Below are positions 1-8,824 of a stretch of 64,000 nt of DNA, in pieces; position 1 is the first letter of the stretch, and every line of letters begins with the position of its first letter. The notes beneath the pieces are model-generated. The model searched no databases and was not told the DNA's origin. It saw only the letters and a list, made by a program, of their open reading frames with translations. The stretch comes from RGIG6353 sp045653035 (GTDB lineage Bacteria; Bacillota; Clostridia; Oscillospirales; SIG627). A program made the translations under genes and the position numbers. The stretch spans positions 7,432 to 71,431 of the forward strand of contig JAZOLO010000012.1 in assembly GCA_045653035.1 (NCBI GenBank), in the 5' to 3' direction.

Positions 1-1
1 C

Positions 2-394
2 TGCGATGGTGCAGGAGTTCACGGTCTTATTATACCGAAAAGACGCTCAGCAGGACTTACAGCCGTTACAGCAAAATCATCGGCAGGTGCCATTGAGCAT
101 CTTGCAATAGCAAAGGTAGCAAACGTTTCAAATACAATTCTTGAATTAAAGAAGAAAGGTATTTGGGTTGTAGGCTGTGAAGCAGGCGGTAACTCTTACG
201 ATGCAATTGATTACGACATGCCGCTGGCTTTAGTGCTTGGCAGCGAGGGAGAAGGTATTTCGGATATCGTCACTAAAAACTGCGACTTCATTGCATCTAT
301 CCCAATGATGGGAAAAGTAAATTCTCTTAACGTTTCATGTGCTGCGGCTATCATCATGTTTGAGGCATCAAAAGCTAGAAGGATAAAAAACTGA
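2..394 (+). CDS. TrmH/SpoU-family RNA 2'-O-methyltransferase, C-terminal part (RlmB-like)
   Basis: Open from the left edge and ending in TGA, so only about 130 C-terminal residues are present. The fragment carries the SPOUT signatures of 2'-O-ribose methyltransferases: a GAGVHGLIIPKR stretch (motif 1 region), LVLGSEGEGIS (motif 2, the knot loop that binds S-adenosylmethionine) and IPMMGKVNSLNVSCAAAI (motif 3, with the catalytic-region SLNVS). The family methylates rRNA or tRNA ribose; RlmB acts on 23S rRNA G2251. The 17-nt gap to the next gene holds an AAAGGA ribosome-binding site, so the two are probably co-transcribed. The exact target cannot be told from this fragment. Confidence 0.88.
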   Translation, partial: CDGAGVHGLIIPKRRSAGLTAVTAKSSAGAIEHLAIAKVANVSNTILELKKKGIWVVGCEAGGNSYDAIDYDMPLALVLGSEGEGISDIVTKNCDFIASIPMMGKVNSLNVSCAAAIIMFEASKARRIKN

Positions 395-411
395 AAGGAC
401 TCGAATAACAG

Positions 412-2715
412 ATGAGTAAATACAGATTCAAGAGAGTAGAAAAGAAAAAGGAAGAAGAAAACATTAACGCTTCTCCTGTTAAGGTAGATATAGAAGTAGA
501 CGATGATGCTTCAAAGACCCGCAACTTTTCCATCGCACCTCAACAAAAAGCAAATGATAACACCTTCTTCAACCCCTTTGAAGAAGAGGCGGAAGAAAAG
601 CGTTCACTTTTTAGCCTCCGTTCATTTATAAAAGGCAAGGACAAAAAAGAGGAGGATGAGGTCGCAAAGAAGCTTGACGCTATTTTCACCTCAGACGTAA
701 TGAGCGTTGAGGATATTAAAACCAATCTTTCCGAAGGCAAGTCCTTTGACCTCACTCACGTGTTTGACAAAAACAGTAAAAGCCACAAAGAGGAAGAAGA
801 ATTTGAAGAAGAGGAAACCTCCGCTATTGAAGCTGATGAAGACTTTGACGGAGACAAGGATACATACGACGTAGAGGGAGAAACCCTCCCTATCGAAGAA
901 TCCCCCTGTATTGAGGAGGACATATATGACACAAGCGACGAAGACGATGATTTTGTTCCTCCCGCAAAGCAAAAAAAGGAAAAGATAAAAAAAGAAAAAG
1001 TTTTCTTTGAGTATGTCGGTGAACACCAAAAAGAGGATATAAACGAAAACTACGTAAAAAAAGGACGCCTCCTTTTACTGTCCCTTATTTTAACGTCTGT
1101 TTTCACACTTGCACTTATTTATCTTGAAACCAAGTCTCTTCCCCACCCTATCTGGCTTATGCCAGGAAAATTTGGCGTTCTTTATCTGCTTCTCAATCTG
1201 CAGTTCGTATTCTTTACGGGATTTTGTATCTACAAGAATATAATCGACGGTGCTATCTCACTCTTTACTTGGCATCCAAATAAAAACAGTATCACTTTCG
1301 TCTCTCTTGTTGTTGCGGTGTTGCAAGTACTTCTTCATTTGATTTTTAATAAATTCAGTGACGATGTATCCCTTTACTCCTCCGTTTTTGCTCTTTGTGC
1401 TGTAATTACAACGCTCATATCTTACGTTGATAACAAGCGTGAATATACTTCTTTTAAGGTAGCCTCAAGTCGGGAAACCAAATACTGTGTTTCACAGCTA
1501 GACGAGACCTCTGCTGAATTTGAAAAATTCAGTGACTACCTCCCCGCTGACCTTGGAATGTACAAGATTGAAAAGGCAGATTTCCTTTCAAACTTCTTCC
1601 GAACGGCAAAGAAGCACTCCCCTTACGACGAAAACTACAAGGTTACTATTCCCCTCACTGTACTTGCATCTCTTGTATTTGCCATTCTTTCGTTCTTCCT
1701 TACAAAAAATGCTACTACTGTTGACGCATTCAACAATTTCACTCTTTTCTTTATGATAACTCTCCCCTTGTCATCGGTTGCTACTGTTTCTCTTCCATTC
1801 TTTATGACAACACTCAGGCTTTCAAGAAGAGAGTCGGCAATTATTGGTGAGGCTTCTATTACAGAATACGCAAACACTTCTCTTATTTCCTTTAAAGATA
1901 CCGACGTATTCCATGAAAAAGGAATAAAGGTAACATCAATCAAGACCTACGGAAAGAGCAGAATTGACAACACCTTTGTAATGGCTGCAAGAATATTCAA
2001 GCTTGCGAGCGGTCCTCTTGAAGCGGTATTCAATCGTTCGGTTATCGACACTACCTCAGATAAATCAGGCGACAGTCTTCTTGCGGTAACAGAAAACGGT
2101 ATGAAAGCGATAATTGATTCCGAGGAAGTTTTTGTAGGTAACAAGAGCTTTATGGAAGAAAACGGCTTTGAGTCAATCGAAGATGCAGTAGATACTTCCT
2201 TTGAAACCACAAACGGAAGAATAATGTTTATAGCAACAGGCGGAGAAATTATTGCTAAATTCTATATTAAATACGCACTTGGAAGAAATTTCAAGGCACT
2301 TCTTGACTCTTTCTACAGCCTTGGAATCTGCATGGCGGTAAATACACGCGACCCCAATCTTGACACGAAATTCCTAACTCAGCTTCTCAAGGACGAAGAA
2401 TATCCCATTGTTGTAGTAAAACGTGAAGACATTCCCTCAAAAGAAGACGATAAGCCCTTGCAAAATACAAAGAGTGGCATTATTTCAAACTCTTCCGTTT
2501 CCAATATGCTTCGCACCTTCCTTTCTGCTGATAAGCTTTCACGTCTTATTTCAATGAACACTATAATTAAGTACATAAGTCTGGTATTTGCAATAACAGT
2601 AGTTGTTATCCTGTTCCTCAGCGATAACTCTCATGAAAAAATTTCGCCTCTCTTTATAATGCTTTACCAGTTTATGTGGTCACTTCCCATAATAGGAACA
2701 TCGCTTTTCCAGTAA
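412..2715 (+). CDS. Large membrane protein with degenerate P-type ATPase architecture
   Basis: A 767-residue protein. Residues 1-210 are very acidic and Lys-rich and probably disordered in the cytosol. Four hydrophobic segments follow (about 220-345), then a pair (about 410-475), a long soluble part (about 480-705) and a final pair (about 715-765): this is the order of a P1B-type ATPase. Local echoes support it: LPLSSVATVSLP sits where the membrane CPC-ALxxxTP motif would be, FKDTDVFHEKGIKV (residue 494 on) sits where the phosphorylated DKTGTLT should be, GNKSFMEENG (near 576) resembles the nucleotide-binding domain, and a GICMAVNTRDPN stretch resembles the TGD hinge. The catalytic DKTGT is not intact, so ion pumping is unlikely. 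Inference: a pseudo-ATPase with a structural or sensing role. It lies downstream of the TrmH gene and ends at a strong hairpin. Confidence 0.6.
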   Translation: MSKYRFKRVEKKKEEENINASPVKVDIEVDDDASKTRNFSIAPQQKANDNTFFNPFEEEAEEKRSLFSLRSFIKGKDKKEEDEVAKKLDAIFTSDVMSVEDIKTNLSEGKSFDLTHVFDKNSKSHKEEEEFEEEETSAIEADEDFDGDKDTYDVEGETLPIEESPCIEEDIYDTSDEDDDFVPPAKQKKEKIKKEKVFFEYVGEHQKEDINENYVKKGRLLLLSLILTSVFTLALIYLETKSLPHPIWLMPGKFGVLYLLLNLQFVFFTGFCIYKNIIDGAISLFTWHPNKNSITFVSLVVAVLQVLLHLIFNKFSDDVSLYSSVFALCAVITTLISYVDNKREYTSFKVASSRETKYCVSQLDETSAEFEKFSDYLPADLGMYKIEKADFLSNFFRTAKKHSPYDENYKVTIPLTVLASLVFAILSFFLTKNATTVDAFNNFTLFFMITLPLSSVATVSLPFFMTTLRLSRRESAIIGEASITEYANTSLISFKDTDVFHEKGIKVTSIKTYGKSRIDNTFVMAARIFKLASGPLEAVFNRSVIDTTSDKSGDSLLAVTENGMKAIIDSEEVFVGNKSFMEENGFESIEDAVDTSFETTNGRIMFIATGGEIIAKFYIKYALGRNFKALLDSFYSLGICMAVNTRDPNLDTKFLTQLLKDEEYPIVVVKREDIPSKEDDKPLQNTKSGIISNSSVSNMLRTFLSADKLSRLISMNTIIKYISLVFAITVVVILFLSDNSHEKISPLFIMLYQFMWSLPIIGTSLFQ

Positions 2716-2716
2716 A

Positions 2717-2755
2717 TTAACAAAAGCAAGTAGTTTAACTACTTGCTTTTGTTAA
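2717..2755. terminator. Bidirectional terminator, perfect 18-bp stem
   Basis: An 18-bp perfect inverted repeat with a 3-nt loop (arms 2717-2734 and 2738-2755) between two convergent genes. The arms begin and end in A/T runs, so it can work in both directions. It contains the stop codon and last bases of the minus-strand glycosyltransferase gene. Confidence 0.9.
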
Positions 2756-3548
2756 TTTCATCCACTGTTTCTTTATAGAACACGTCAAGATATCCTGTGT
2801 AGTTTTCCTTCCATGGCTTGTTTCTGCCACAATAGTGGATAATAGAAGTATTCTCTCTTATCCAATCCAAAGTAAGACTTTTTTCAAAGGGCGAATGATG
2901 CATGAACAGCTTTTCCGTCATGTTGTACCTAAAGGTATCAACTGCCAAGATTTTTGTACCGTAAAGGCTGCTGATAATATCCTGATCGGGTAGCACCAAT
3001 ATACTTTTGTACTTATCAATAAAAGCAAAAACCTCCTCGTAGCTTTGCTCTGCTCGGAGTTTATTCAGGTTCATCAGCATAACGCCCGAATTGATATAAG
3101 GGGCTTTTTCTTCCATATCAAGTCTTATGCCGTTTATTGCCCGAACAAATGAGCCTATATGAGATGCCGCGGCAAAAAAATAGTCCCTAATATCAAGGTT
3201 ATAAAGTGCGTCTAGTCTGCCGTTCACTATTATATCGGGGTCTAGATATAAAATTTTATCAATATAATCAGGCAAATAACGCGACGCAAAGATACGGTAA
3301 TATATTTCCCGAGGGTATCTTGAGGTTGTTGGTGCATCGTCAAGTGCTATATCCGTGGCATCAACAAGAGTTAAATTATCTATTATCTCTCTTGTTTCTG
3401 ACACGTCTTTTTCGCTTAGTGAAGAATGTAGAACATATAAATGTAAATGGCAATCGCTGTGATGCTTTTTTAGTGAATAAAGCATCACGTTAAGATGAGG
3501 AACATAATTTTTGTCAAGGGTGACAAGTATATTCATTGTGTTTTGCAT
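2739..3548 (-). CDS. Glycosyltransferase family 8 protein
   Basis: About 269 residues. The protein starts MNILVTLDKNYVPHLNVM, the nucleotide-sugar binding strand of GT8 (galactosyl/glucosyltransferases, LgtC/glycogenin fold). The metal-binding DxD is visible as LYLDPDIIV, followed by the GT8 acceptor-side signatures YINSGVMLMNL, LPDQDIISSLYG and HYCGRNKPW. The family moves a hexose from UDP-sugar to a glycan or lipid acceptor with retention of configuration. I start at the ATG at 3548, 9 nt after an AAAGGA; an in-frame TTG lies one codon upstream. No signal peptide or membrane segment is seen, so it is cytosolic or peripheral. The gene ends inside the terminator shared with its convergent neighbour. 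Acceptor unknown. Confidence 0.88.
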   Translation of the reverse strand: MQNTMNILVTLDKNYVPHLNVMLYSLKKHHSDCHLHLYVLHSSLSEKDVSETREIIDNLTLVDATDIALDDAPTTSRYPREIYYRIFASRYLPDYIDKILYLDPDIIVNGRLDALYNLDIRDYFFAAASHIGSFVRAINGIRLDMEEKAPYINSGVMLMNLNKLRAEQSYEEVFAFIDKYKSILVLPDQDIISSLYGTKILAVDTFRYNMTEKLFMHHSPFEKSLTLDWIRENTSIIHYCGRNKPWKENYTGYLDVFYKETVDEINKSK

Positions 3549-3566
3549 CAAAGATATTCCTTTGAA

Positions 3567-4238
3567 TTATTGTTTATTTTTATGCCGTCTGTAAAGATAT
3601 AAAAAGAGAAGCGACAGACACATGAGGCATATTTCAAATATTACAGATGCAATGAACGGGAGTGACGTTATATTGTGGGCGTTCTTTCCCATTATGGTAA
3701 ATGAAATAACAGAGGGAAGAAACCCGAGAATTGTACCTGAAATATAAGTTTTATAATCAGTAAGTGATGCACCCATATAAATGCTCACTACATCAGCAGG
3801 AAGAAGTCCTACTATACGTGAAAAAAACGAAACGAAAAACTCGTTTTTCTTTTGTACGTCTCTTATAATTTTGAGTCTAGGGTGCTTTTCAATAAGCGAT
3901 GAGAGTGCACGGCTTCCCGAGCTTTTCCCCATAAGATATGGTGTTGTGCACATTATGAGAGTGCCTGTAATATTTACCGCAAGGGCAAGAGGAAAAGGAA
4001 ATATTACTCCGCTTGCGGCATATATAAGACCACCGTAGATAAAAAACACAATACTCTTGAAAAAGAACAAAAACAGTATTACCGCTATTGCAAGGGGAAT
4101 ATTTTCAGGTGTATAATTTACTATGTTGTCAAGTGTGATTTTATGACGGTTTATCAAAAATAACGTAACTGCAAAAACCCACAAAAAGATTACCAACACC
4201 TTTCTGATTTTTTCAAAGGATATTTTGTTTTTCATCAT
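3567..4238 (-). CDS. TVP38/TMEM64 (VTT, DedA-like) membrane protein
   Basis: About 223 residues with an N-terminal membrane segment, then the VTT domain: two re-entrant/hydrophobic blocks (FFKSIVFFIYGGLIYAAS, FPLALAVNITGTLIMCTTPY) with the conserved G-rich region, a central FFSRIVGLLPADVVSIYMGAS (family hallmark F-x-R-x-x-P followed by the AG motif), and a C-terminal TISGT/LG segment plus last helix. Family members are integral membrane proteins thought to move or scramble lipids. Start chosen at ATG 4238 (or 4235) because AGGTGG lies just upstream; 10 extra codons of open frame upstream lack a binding site. It is 18 nt downstream of the GT8 gene's start in the same direction, so the two may be co-transcribed. 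Confidence 0.82.
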   Translation of the reverse strand: MMKNKISFEKIRKVLVIFLWVFAVTLFLINRHKITLDNIVNYTPENIPLAIAVILFLFFFKSIVFFIYGGLIYAASGVIFPFPLALAVNITGTLIMCTTPYLMGKSSGSRALSSLIEKHPRLKIIRDVQKKNEFFVSFFSRIVGLLPADVVSIYMGASLTDYKTYISGTILGFLPSVISFTIMGKNAHNITSLPFIASVIFEICLMCLSLLFLYLYRRHKNKQ

Positions 4239-4306
4239 ATCACCACCTATCTTAAATAAGTATATCAAATTTCTTTGATAAAATGTTTATCTAAATGTAA
4301 ACTTGT

Positions 4307-4338
4307 AAAACAGGGCTGTACTAATACAGCCCTGTTTT
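4307..4338. terminator. Terminator hairpin after addB
   Basis: A 14-bp perfect stem (4307-4320 with 4325-4338, loop CTAA) flanked by A and T runs. It terminates addB on the minus strand and touches its stop codon; the T run on the plus side would allow bidirectional use. Confidence 0.88.
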
Positions 4339-7300
4339 TATTCTCCAAGTACGTTTTTCATATACTCAAGAGGTTTCTTTTCTTTTATTCTCTTTTTACA
4401 TTGACCATCATATCGACATATTGACTTAAATGAGCACCAGTCACAGCTTGTCCTTCCGCTTCCCTCTTCAAGGGGCTCGGGAGAAATATCGCCCGATTTG
4501 AGAGTTGACATTACCGAGTCAAAGAGAGAATTTATATAACGCTCAATAAGTCCAAAGGCTTCAAGCTGAATTAAAGTAGATGAAGCGTTTCCGGTGTAAG
4601 TATCGCTTTTTTTGTCATACTTCAAATCAACAAAGCGTTTATTTTCCCCTTCCTCCATTGCATCAATAATGCGTCTGTCGTCAAGGTACATACCGCTTCT
4701 TTTAAGTCCTTTTATTATAATGTCGCCTACTGTCTCATCGTTTTCCACGCTGTCGGTAGCTTTGAGCTCTGTCTTTGCGGCAGGCATATACATTATTCCT
4801 GCGGCACGGCGGTTGGGCTTACCCTCCGTTGAGGTCATTGCAAAGAGATAAATGAGCATCTGTATATTCATGCCGTTGATAACGTCCTCAAGGGAGAAGG
4901 TTTTTCCACCCGACTTAGTCTTGTAATCTACCACTCTTATATACTCAAGACCGTTTTCATCAACAAACGTATCAACTCTGTCAATAACGCCGTAAAAGGT
5001 CAGCGTTCCTCCGTCCGAAAGCCTCACCTCATAAGGCTTTACGTTTTCGGAGTCGGCAAGATTTTCTTCAAAGAGTGTGGGCTTAAAGCGTGACACCGAA
5101 AACTCTTCTTTTATGTTTTCGATAACAAAAACTACAAAGGCACAGACGTTATCAATAAGGTATTTATACTTAGGGCTGTCAGAGGCTATGTCAGGAGTAA
5201 CCTTTTTAACGTACTCTTCGGCAACTTCTTCGGTGAGGGTTAATATCTCATCTTTTGTTACCGTTTCAATAGTTTTCCCCTCTGACGTGATTTTTTTAAG
5301 TACCAGTTCAAGTATTTTATGAACGTAGCTACCTATTTCGGCATTGCTGAATCTGGCAGGCTTTCTCGTTCTTGCCTTAAGCATATATTCAACAAAATAC
5401 GAAAATCTGCATCTTTCAAATTTTTCAAGCCTTGACTGGGTCATAGCATAGTTATTCTTTATAAAGTCGCTTGGGTTTTCAATGCTGAACAGCTTATCCT
5501 TTGACTCAATAAAGCTTTTTATTTCAGCAACACTCTTGCCGAACTCTTTGTAATTCTCATCAAGGTACCTCGACGCATTCGGGGCGTTTGATACAAGGAA
5601 ATATTCTTCAAGCTCGTTTTCGCTGACGGGCAATGCTTCTGAGCTCACAAATCTTTGAGGTTCAAGGTCAAGACATTCCTTCACGTGAGAGAAAAACGAC
5701 GAAGGAATGGATACTGCTTTTGCACTGTCGGAAGATGAGTTATGATAAACGAAGCTAAGCGTTTCCGAAGGGGTAAGGAGGGCGATAAGGAATAAGAACG
5801 ACTGGTCATACATCTTGTCCTCTATACTGTCGTCAAGTACTATGTCACTTGCCGCAAGCCACCTTCTCTCATTTTCGGTAAATACCGATTTTGTCTCAGA
5901 AACGCTTGGAAAAACACCTTCATTAAAGCCAAGAAAGAACAGGTGCTTTATGTTTTTGTTTCTTACAAAACCAACGTCTCCAAGCTCCACCTCATCAAGT
6001 GACGAGGGAATTTTTCCAAAGGACATATCTCCAAGTACAAGCCTTAAATACTTTACAAATTTTTCCTTTGAGACCTTCAGGTCACCTGCACTCTGAACTA
6101 TTTCCTCAAGCGCCTGAATGAGAAGATTCCAAGCTCCTCTTTCTTCCTCGCTGTCGCGGTTGATACTATTATAGGCATCAACCACATCAAGGTATTCAAC
6201 GATAGCTCTCACCTTTTCTTCTACAGTAGGACGTGAAATGCCCTCAAAAAGAAGCTTCAACGGAGTGTATATCTTCTTTCTTGCATTGTTTACAGTTTCA
6301 AGCTCATCCTTGTCGGCATCAGAAAAGTCCTCAACGTATCCCCTTGGATGAAGAGTGAAGTCCTCCTCAGATACCCACGCCTTTCCCTTTGTGTGCCAAA
6401 GAGTTACGTAGTTTTCAAGGGCAAAGGCTTCTGTTTCGGAAAGATTAAGATAGGGATTTTTAAGATACGTTTTTATGTTTTTATAAAAATATCCGGAATT
6501 TACTGTGTCAAGTGCCAAAAGAACAAGTGAAACAATTGGCTCTGTTATGGGAGAGGTTTCTGTACAGGAGAGGTACTTTATGCCGTAGCTGTCAAAAACA
6601 CTTTCAAGCATACTGCCGTAATCGGAGATACGTGCGGAAGTTACCGCAATATCCGAAAGAGCAGTGCCGCTCTTTACAAGCTTTGTTATCTCACGGGCAA
6701 CGTATACGCACTCATCGTATGGTGTTGAAGCAGAAGTGAGCGACACACCTTCGTATTTCTTCTCGTATTTTTCACTATTGCCGTTTATAAAAGCTTCTGC
6801 AAGATGCAACAGTGCCGGATTACCAGTGCGATGATTTTCCTTAAGCTCTACTTTTTCGTATTCTACAGAGCATCTTTCGGCAAGCTCGCGTATTTTATCA
6901 TAGGCTAGTCTTGTTTTTCTAAAAATCCCGTCGGGGTCTGTAAGACTCAGCGAAAAGGTTACGGTGGTTTTGAAAGCACCCTTGATTATTTCTTCTATAA
7001 CTGAATATTGGGGTACGGTATAGTCATAAAATCCGTCTATGAAAACGTAAGAGCTTTCAAAAAAATCATATTCCGAGAGTGTTTTTGCAAGTCTCACTGT
7101 ATCATCGGTAGAATCTACATTTCCGTCGCCCAAAGCCTTTTCATAGAGGGAGAAAACAAGAGAGAAGTCTGAAAGCTTATTCCACAGACTCTCTCCGCCC
7201 TTGTCTGAGTCCATAAGGCTTAAACGTGCTTTTTCAAGGTGTGATGGATGTATTCCCTTTTGGCGGAGCAAATCCATTTCAGAACGGATAAGACGCAGAT

Positions 7301-7649
7301 AATTTACGTCGTCTGCCATACTCGAAAAGCTTGGAAGCTCTTTTTTACCTTTTTCTAAAAGTACAGCGGTTATTAGGTCTTTGCCACAATTATCAACGTA
7401 CTTGTAGGTCATGCCTCCCGCTTCTCTGAATACACGGTTTGCAAGGCGTGAAAAGTTGAGCACCTCAACGTCACGGTTTATCACGTTGCCTATTTTCTCA
7501 AGCAGAAGTGCTTCTACCTTTACGCTTTCCTGCTCGGGAACGATAACGTAAATCTTTCTGCCTTCACCGAGAGCTATAATATTTTTTATTTCAGATACTA
7601 TCCTTGCGGTTTTCCCATATCCTGAGGGGGCACATATAAGCGAAAGCAA
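4338..7649 (-). CDS. addB: ATP-dependent helicase/nuclease subunit B
   Basis: A 1103-residue AddB, the partner of AddA in recombination repair of double-strand breaks. The N-terminus has the Walker A loop APSGYGKT. The C-terminal third carries the RecB-like nuclease: GVIDRVD and VVDYKTK (catalytic Asp and D-x-K). The four Fe-S cluster cysteines are visible: one in FERCRFSYF and three in the C-terminal CDWC...C cluster (TSCDWCSFKSICRYDGQC). Length fits the Firmicute family. The start is TTG at 7649, preceded at 10 nt by AAGGAG; a TGA in frame just upstream excludes a longer protein. No addA is adjacent, which is unusual since the two are normally side by side; addA must be elsewhere or outside the window. 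Confidence 0.93.
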   Translation of the reverse strand: MLSLICAPSGYGKTARIVSEIKNIIALGEGRKIYVIVPEQESVKVEALLLEKIGNVINRDVEVLNFSRLANRVFREAGGMTYKYVDNCGKDLITAVLLEKGKKELPSFSSMADDVNYLRLIRSEMDLLRQKGIHPSHLEKARLSLMDSDKGGESLWNKLSDFSLVFSLYEKALGDGNVDSTDDTVRLAKTLSEYDFFESSYVFIDGFYDYTVPQYSVIEEIIKGAFKTTVTFSLSLTDPDGIFRKTRLAYDKIRELAERCSVEYEKVELKENHRTGNPALLHLAEAFINGNSEKYEKKYEGVSLTSASTPYDECVYVAREITKLVKSGTALSDIAVTSARISDYGSMLESVFDSYGIKYLSCTETSPITEPIVSLVLLALDTVNSGYFYKNIKTYLKNPYLNLSETEAFALENYVTLWHTKGKAWVSEEDFTLHPRGYVEDFSDADKDELETVNNARKKIYTPLKLLFEGISRPTVEEKVRAIVEYLDVVDAYNSINRDSEEERGAWNLLIQALEEIVQSAGDLKVSKEKFVKYLRLVLGDMSFGKIPSSLDEVELGDVGFVRNKNIKHLFFLGFNEGVFPSVSETKSVFTENERRWLAASDIVLDDSIEDKMYDQSFLFLIALLTPSETLSFVYHNSSSDSAKAVSIPSSFFSHVKECLDLEPQRFVSSEALPVSENELEEYFLVSNAPNASRYLDENYKEFGKSVAEIKSFIESKDKLFSIENPSDFIKNNYAMTQSRLEKFERCRFSYFVEYMLKARTRKPARFSNAEIGSYVHKILELVLKKITSEGKTIETVTKDEILTLTEEVAEEYVKKVTPDIASDSPKYKYLIDNVCAFVVFVIENIKEEFSVSRFKPTLFEENLADSENVKPYEVRLSDGGTLTFYGVIDRVDTFVDENGLEYIRVVDYKTKSGGKTFSLEDVINGMNIQMLIYLFAMTSTEGKPNRRAAGIMYMPAAKTELKATDSVENDETVGDIIIKGLKRSGMYLDDRRIIDAMEEGENKRFVDLKYDKKSDTYTGNASSTLIQLEAFGLIERYINSLFDSVMSTLKSGDISPEPLEEGSGRTSCDWCSFKSICRYDGQCKKRIKEKKPLEYMKNVLGE

Positions 7650-7677
7650 AAATAATCAGCTCCTTACATCTAAACTC

Positions 7678-7706
7678 TTGAATAAAGCTAAAAAATGTGA
7701 TATAAT
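7678..7706 (+). promoter_or_regulatory. Sigma-A promoter for the polyprenyl synthase gene
   Basis: TTGAAT at 7678-7683, 17-nt spacer, TATAAT at 7701-7706. The ATG at 7736 follows an AAAGGTG binding site, giving a leader of about 20 nt. Confidence 0.8.
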
Positions 7707-7735
7707 TATATAAATACGATTAAAGGTGATAATAT

Positions 7736-8812
7736 ATGGAAAAATTGAAAAGTTATCTTAGTGCTTGTGAAAAGCGCTGTGCCGAATATATGTCAGCTTA
7801 TTCCCTGCAAGACGTAAATCCGCCTGAACTCAAAGCAGCGGCAACAGAATATTTCAACCGCGGCGGAAAAAGGCTACGTCCTGCTTTCCTTTCTCTTTGT
7901 GCAGGTGCTCTTGGAGGCAAGGAAAGAGAAATGGCGGTCACTCCTGCCATGGTCAGCGTTGAGCTTTTTCACACCTTTACATTAGTACATGATGACATTA
8001 TCGACAATGATGAGACAAGACGAGGCGGTAAGAGTTCACACGTTCTTGTTCGTGATATGTTTGAAAATTATATAGGCTCATCGGAATATGGCAGAGATAT
8101 TGCTATTCTTGCCGGAGATTCGCTTCACGCTCTTTCTGTAAAAATGCTTCTTGAATGTGCCACGTCTCCCCTCTTTTCTGCCGAAACTGTACTGGGGGTT
8201 GCAAAAATTCTTGAGGGTGAGTGCATAAACGAGCTTCTCTCGGGTGAAGCCGTTGACACAAGGCTTGGCGTTATAAAAAGCGACTCTTTCAGCGTTGGAG
8301 ATACCGAAACTACCCTTGAGGTGATGCGTCAAAAGACGGGTGTGCTTTTCTCATACTCTGCAAGAGCAGGTGCTATGCTTGGTCTTAACACCGCTGATAA
8401 AGATAACGAAAAAGTAAAAGCTTTAGGAGAATTTGCAGAGCTTTCCGGAATAGCCTTTCAGCTTAAAGACGATATACTCGGAATTGTTTCTGACGAAAAA
8501 ACTCTAGGCAAGCCCATCGGCTCCGATATACGAGAGGGCAAAAAAACCGTCATTCTTCAGGAGTCTTATAAAAACGCTGATAACAGTGAAAAAGCATTTC
8601 TTGAACGTGTTGTCGGAAACAGCAATGCTTCGGCAGGTGACATTGAAAAGGTTAAGCATATTTTCAGAGAAAGAGGCGGTCTTGACAAAGCGGAAAAGCT
8701 TGCCGACAGCTACATAGAAAAATCAAAGCTTGCTCTTGAAAAGATTGATAATTCGGAATACCGTGAGATGCTCCTTCTCGTTTCCGACTTCATGACCGAG
8801 AGAAAAAAATAA
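7736..8812 (+). CDS. Polyprenyl diphosphate synthase family protein
   Basis: 358 residues, all-alpha trans-isoprenyl diphosphate synthase. GGKRLRPAF is the substrate-binding region, HDDIIDNDETRRG the first Asp-rich motif and LKDDILGI the second; these bind the Mg-diphosphate of the allylic substrate and isopentenyl diphosphate. Family enzymes make C15-C50 prenyl diphosphates for undecaprenol, quinone or carotenoid synthesis. A Phe lies five residues before the first Asp motif, which in the family tends to limit chain length, so a short-chain (farnesyl/geranylgeranyl) product is my guess. The protein is a little longer than IspA (about 295). It is followed after 12 nt by an S11 peptidase, so undecaprenyl/cell-wall supply is a plausible link. 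Confidence 0.85.
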   Translation: MEKLKSYLSACEKRCAEYMSAYSLQDVNPPELKAAATEYFNRGGKRLRPAFLSLCAGALGGKEREMAVTPAMVSVELFHTFTLVHDDIIDNDETRRGGKSSHVLVRDMFENYIGSSEYGRDIAILAGDSLHALSVKMLLECATSPLFSAETVLGVAKILEGECINELLSGEAVDTRLGVIKSDSFSVGDTETTLEVMRQKTGVLFSYSARAGAMLGLNTADKDNEKVKALGEFAELSGIAFQLKDDILGIVSDEKTLGKPIGSDIREGKKTVILQESYKNADNSEKAFLERVVGNSNASAGDIEKVKHIFRERGGLDKAEKLADSYIEKSKLALEKIDNSEYREMLLLVSDFMTERKK

Positions 8813-8824
8813 GAGGTAAAATCC

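Noticed and set aside
13..394. First gene as a short independent protein from an internal ATG
   Set aside because: The frame is open from the left edge and matches the C-terminal half of TrmH-family enzymes, so it is a truncated gene at the window border.
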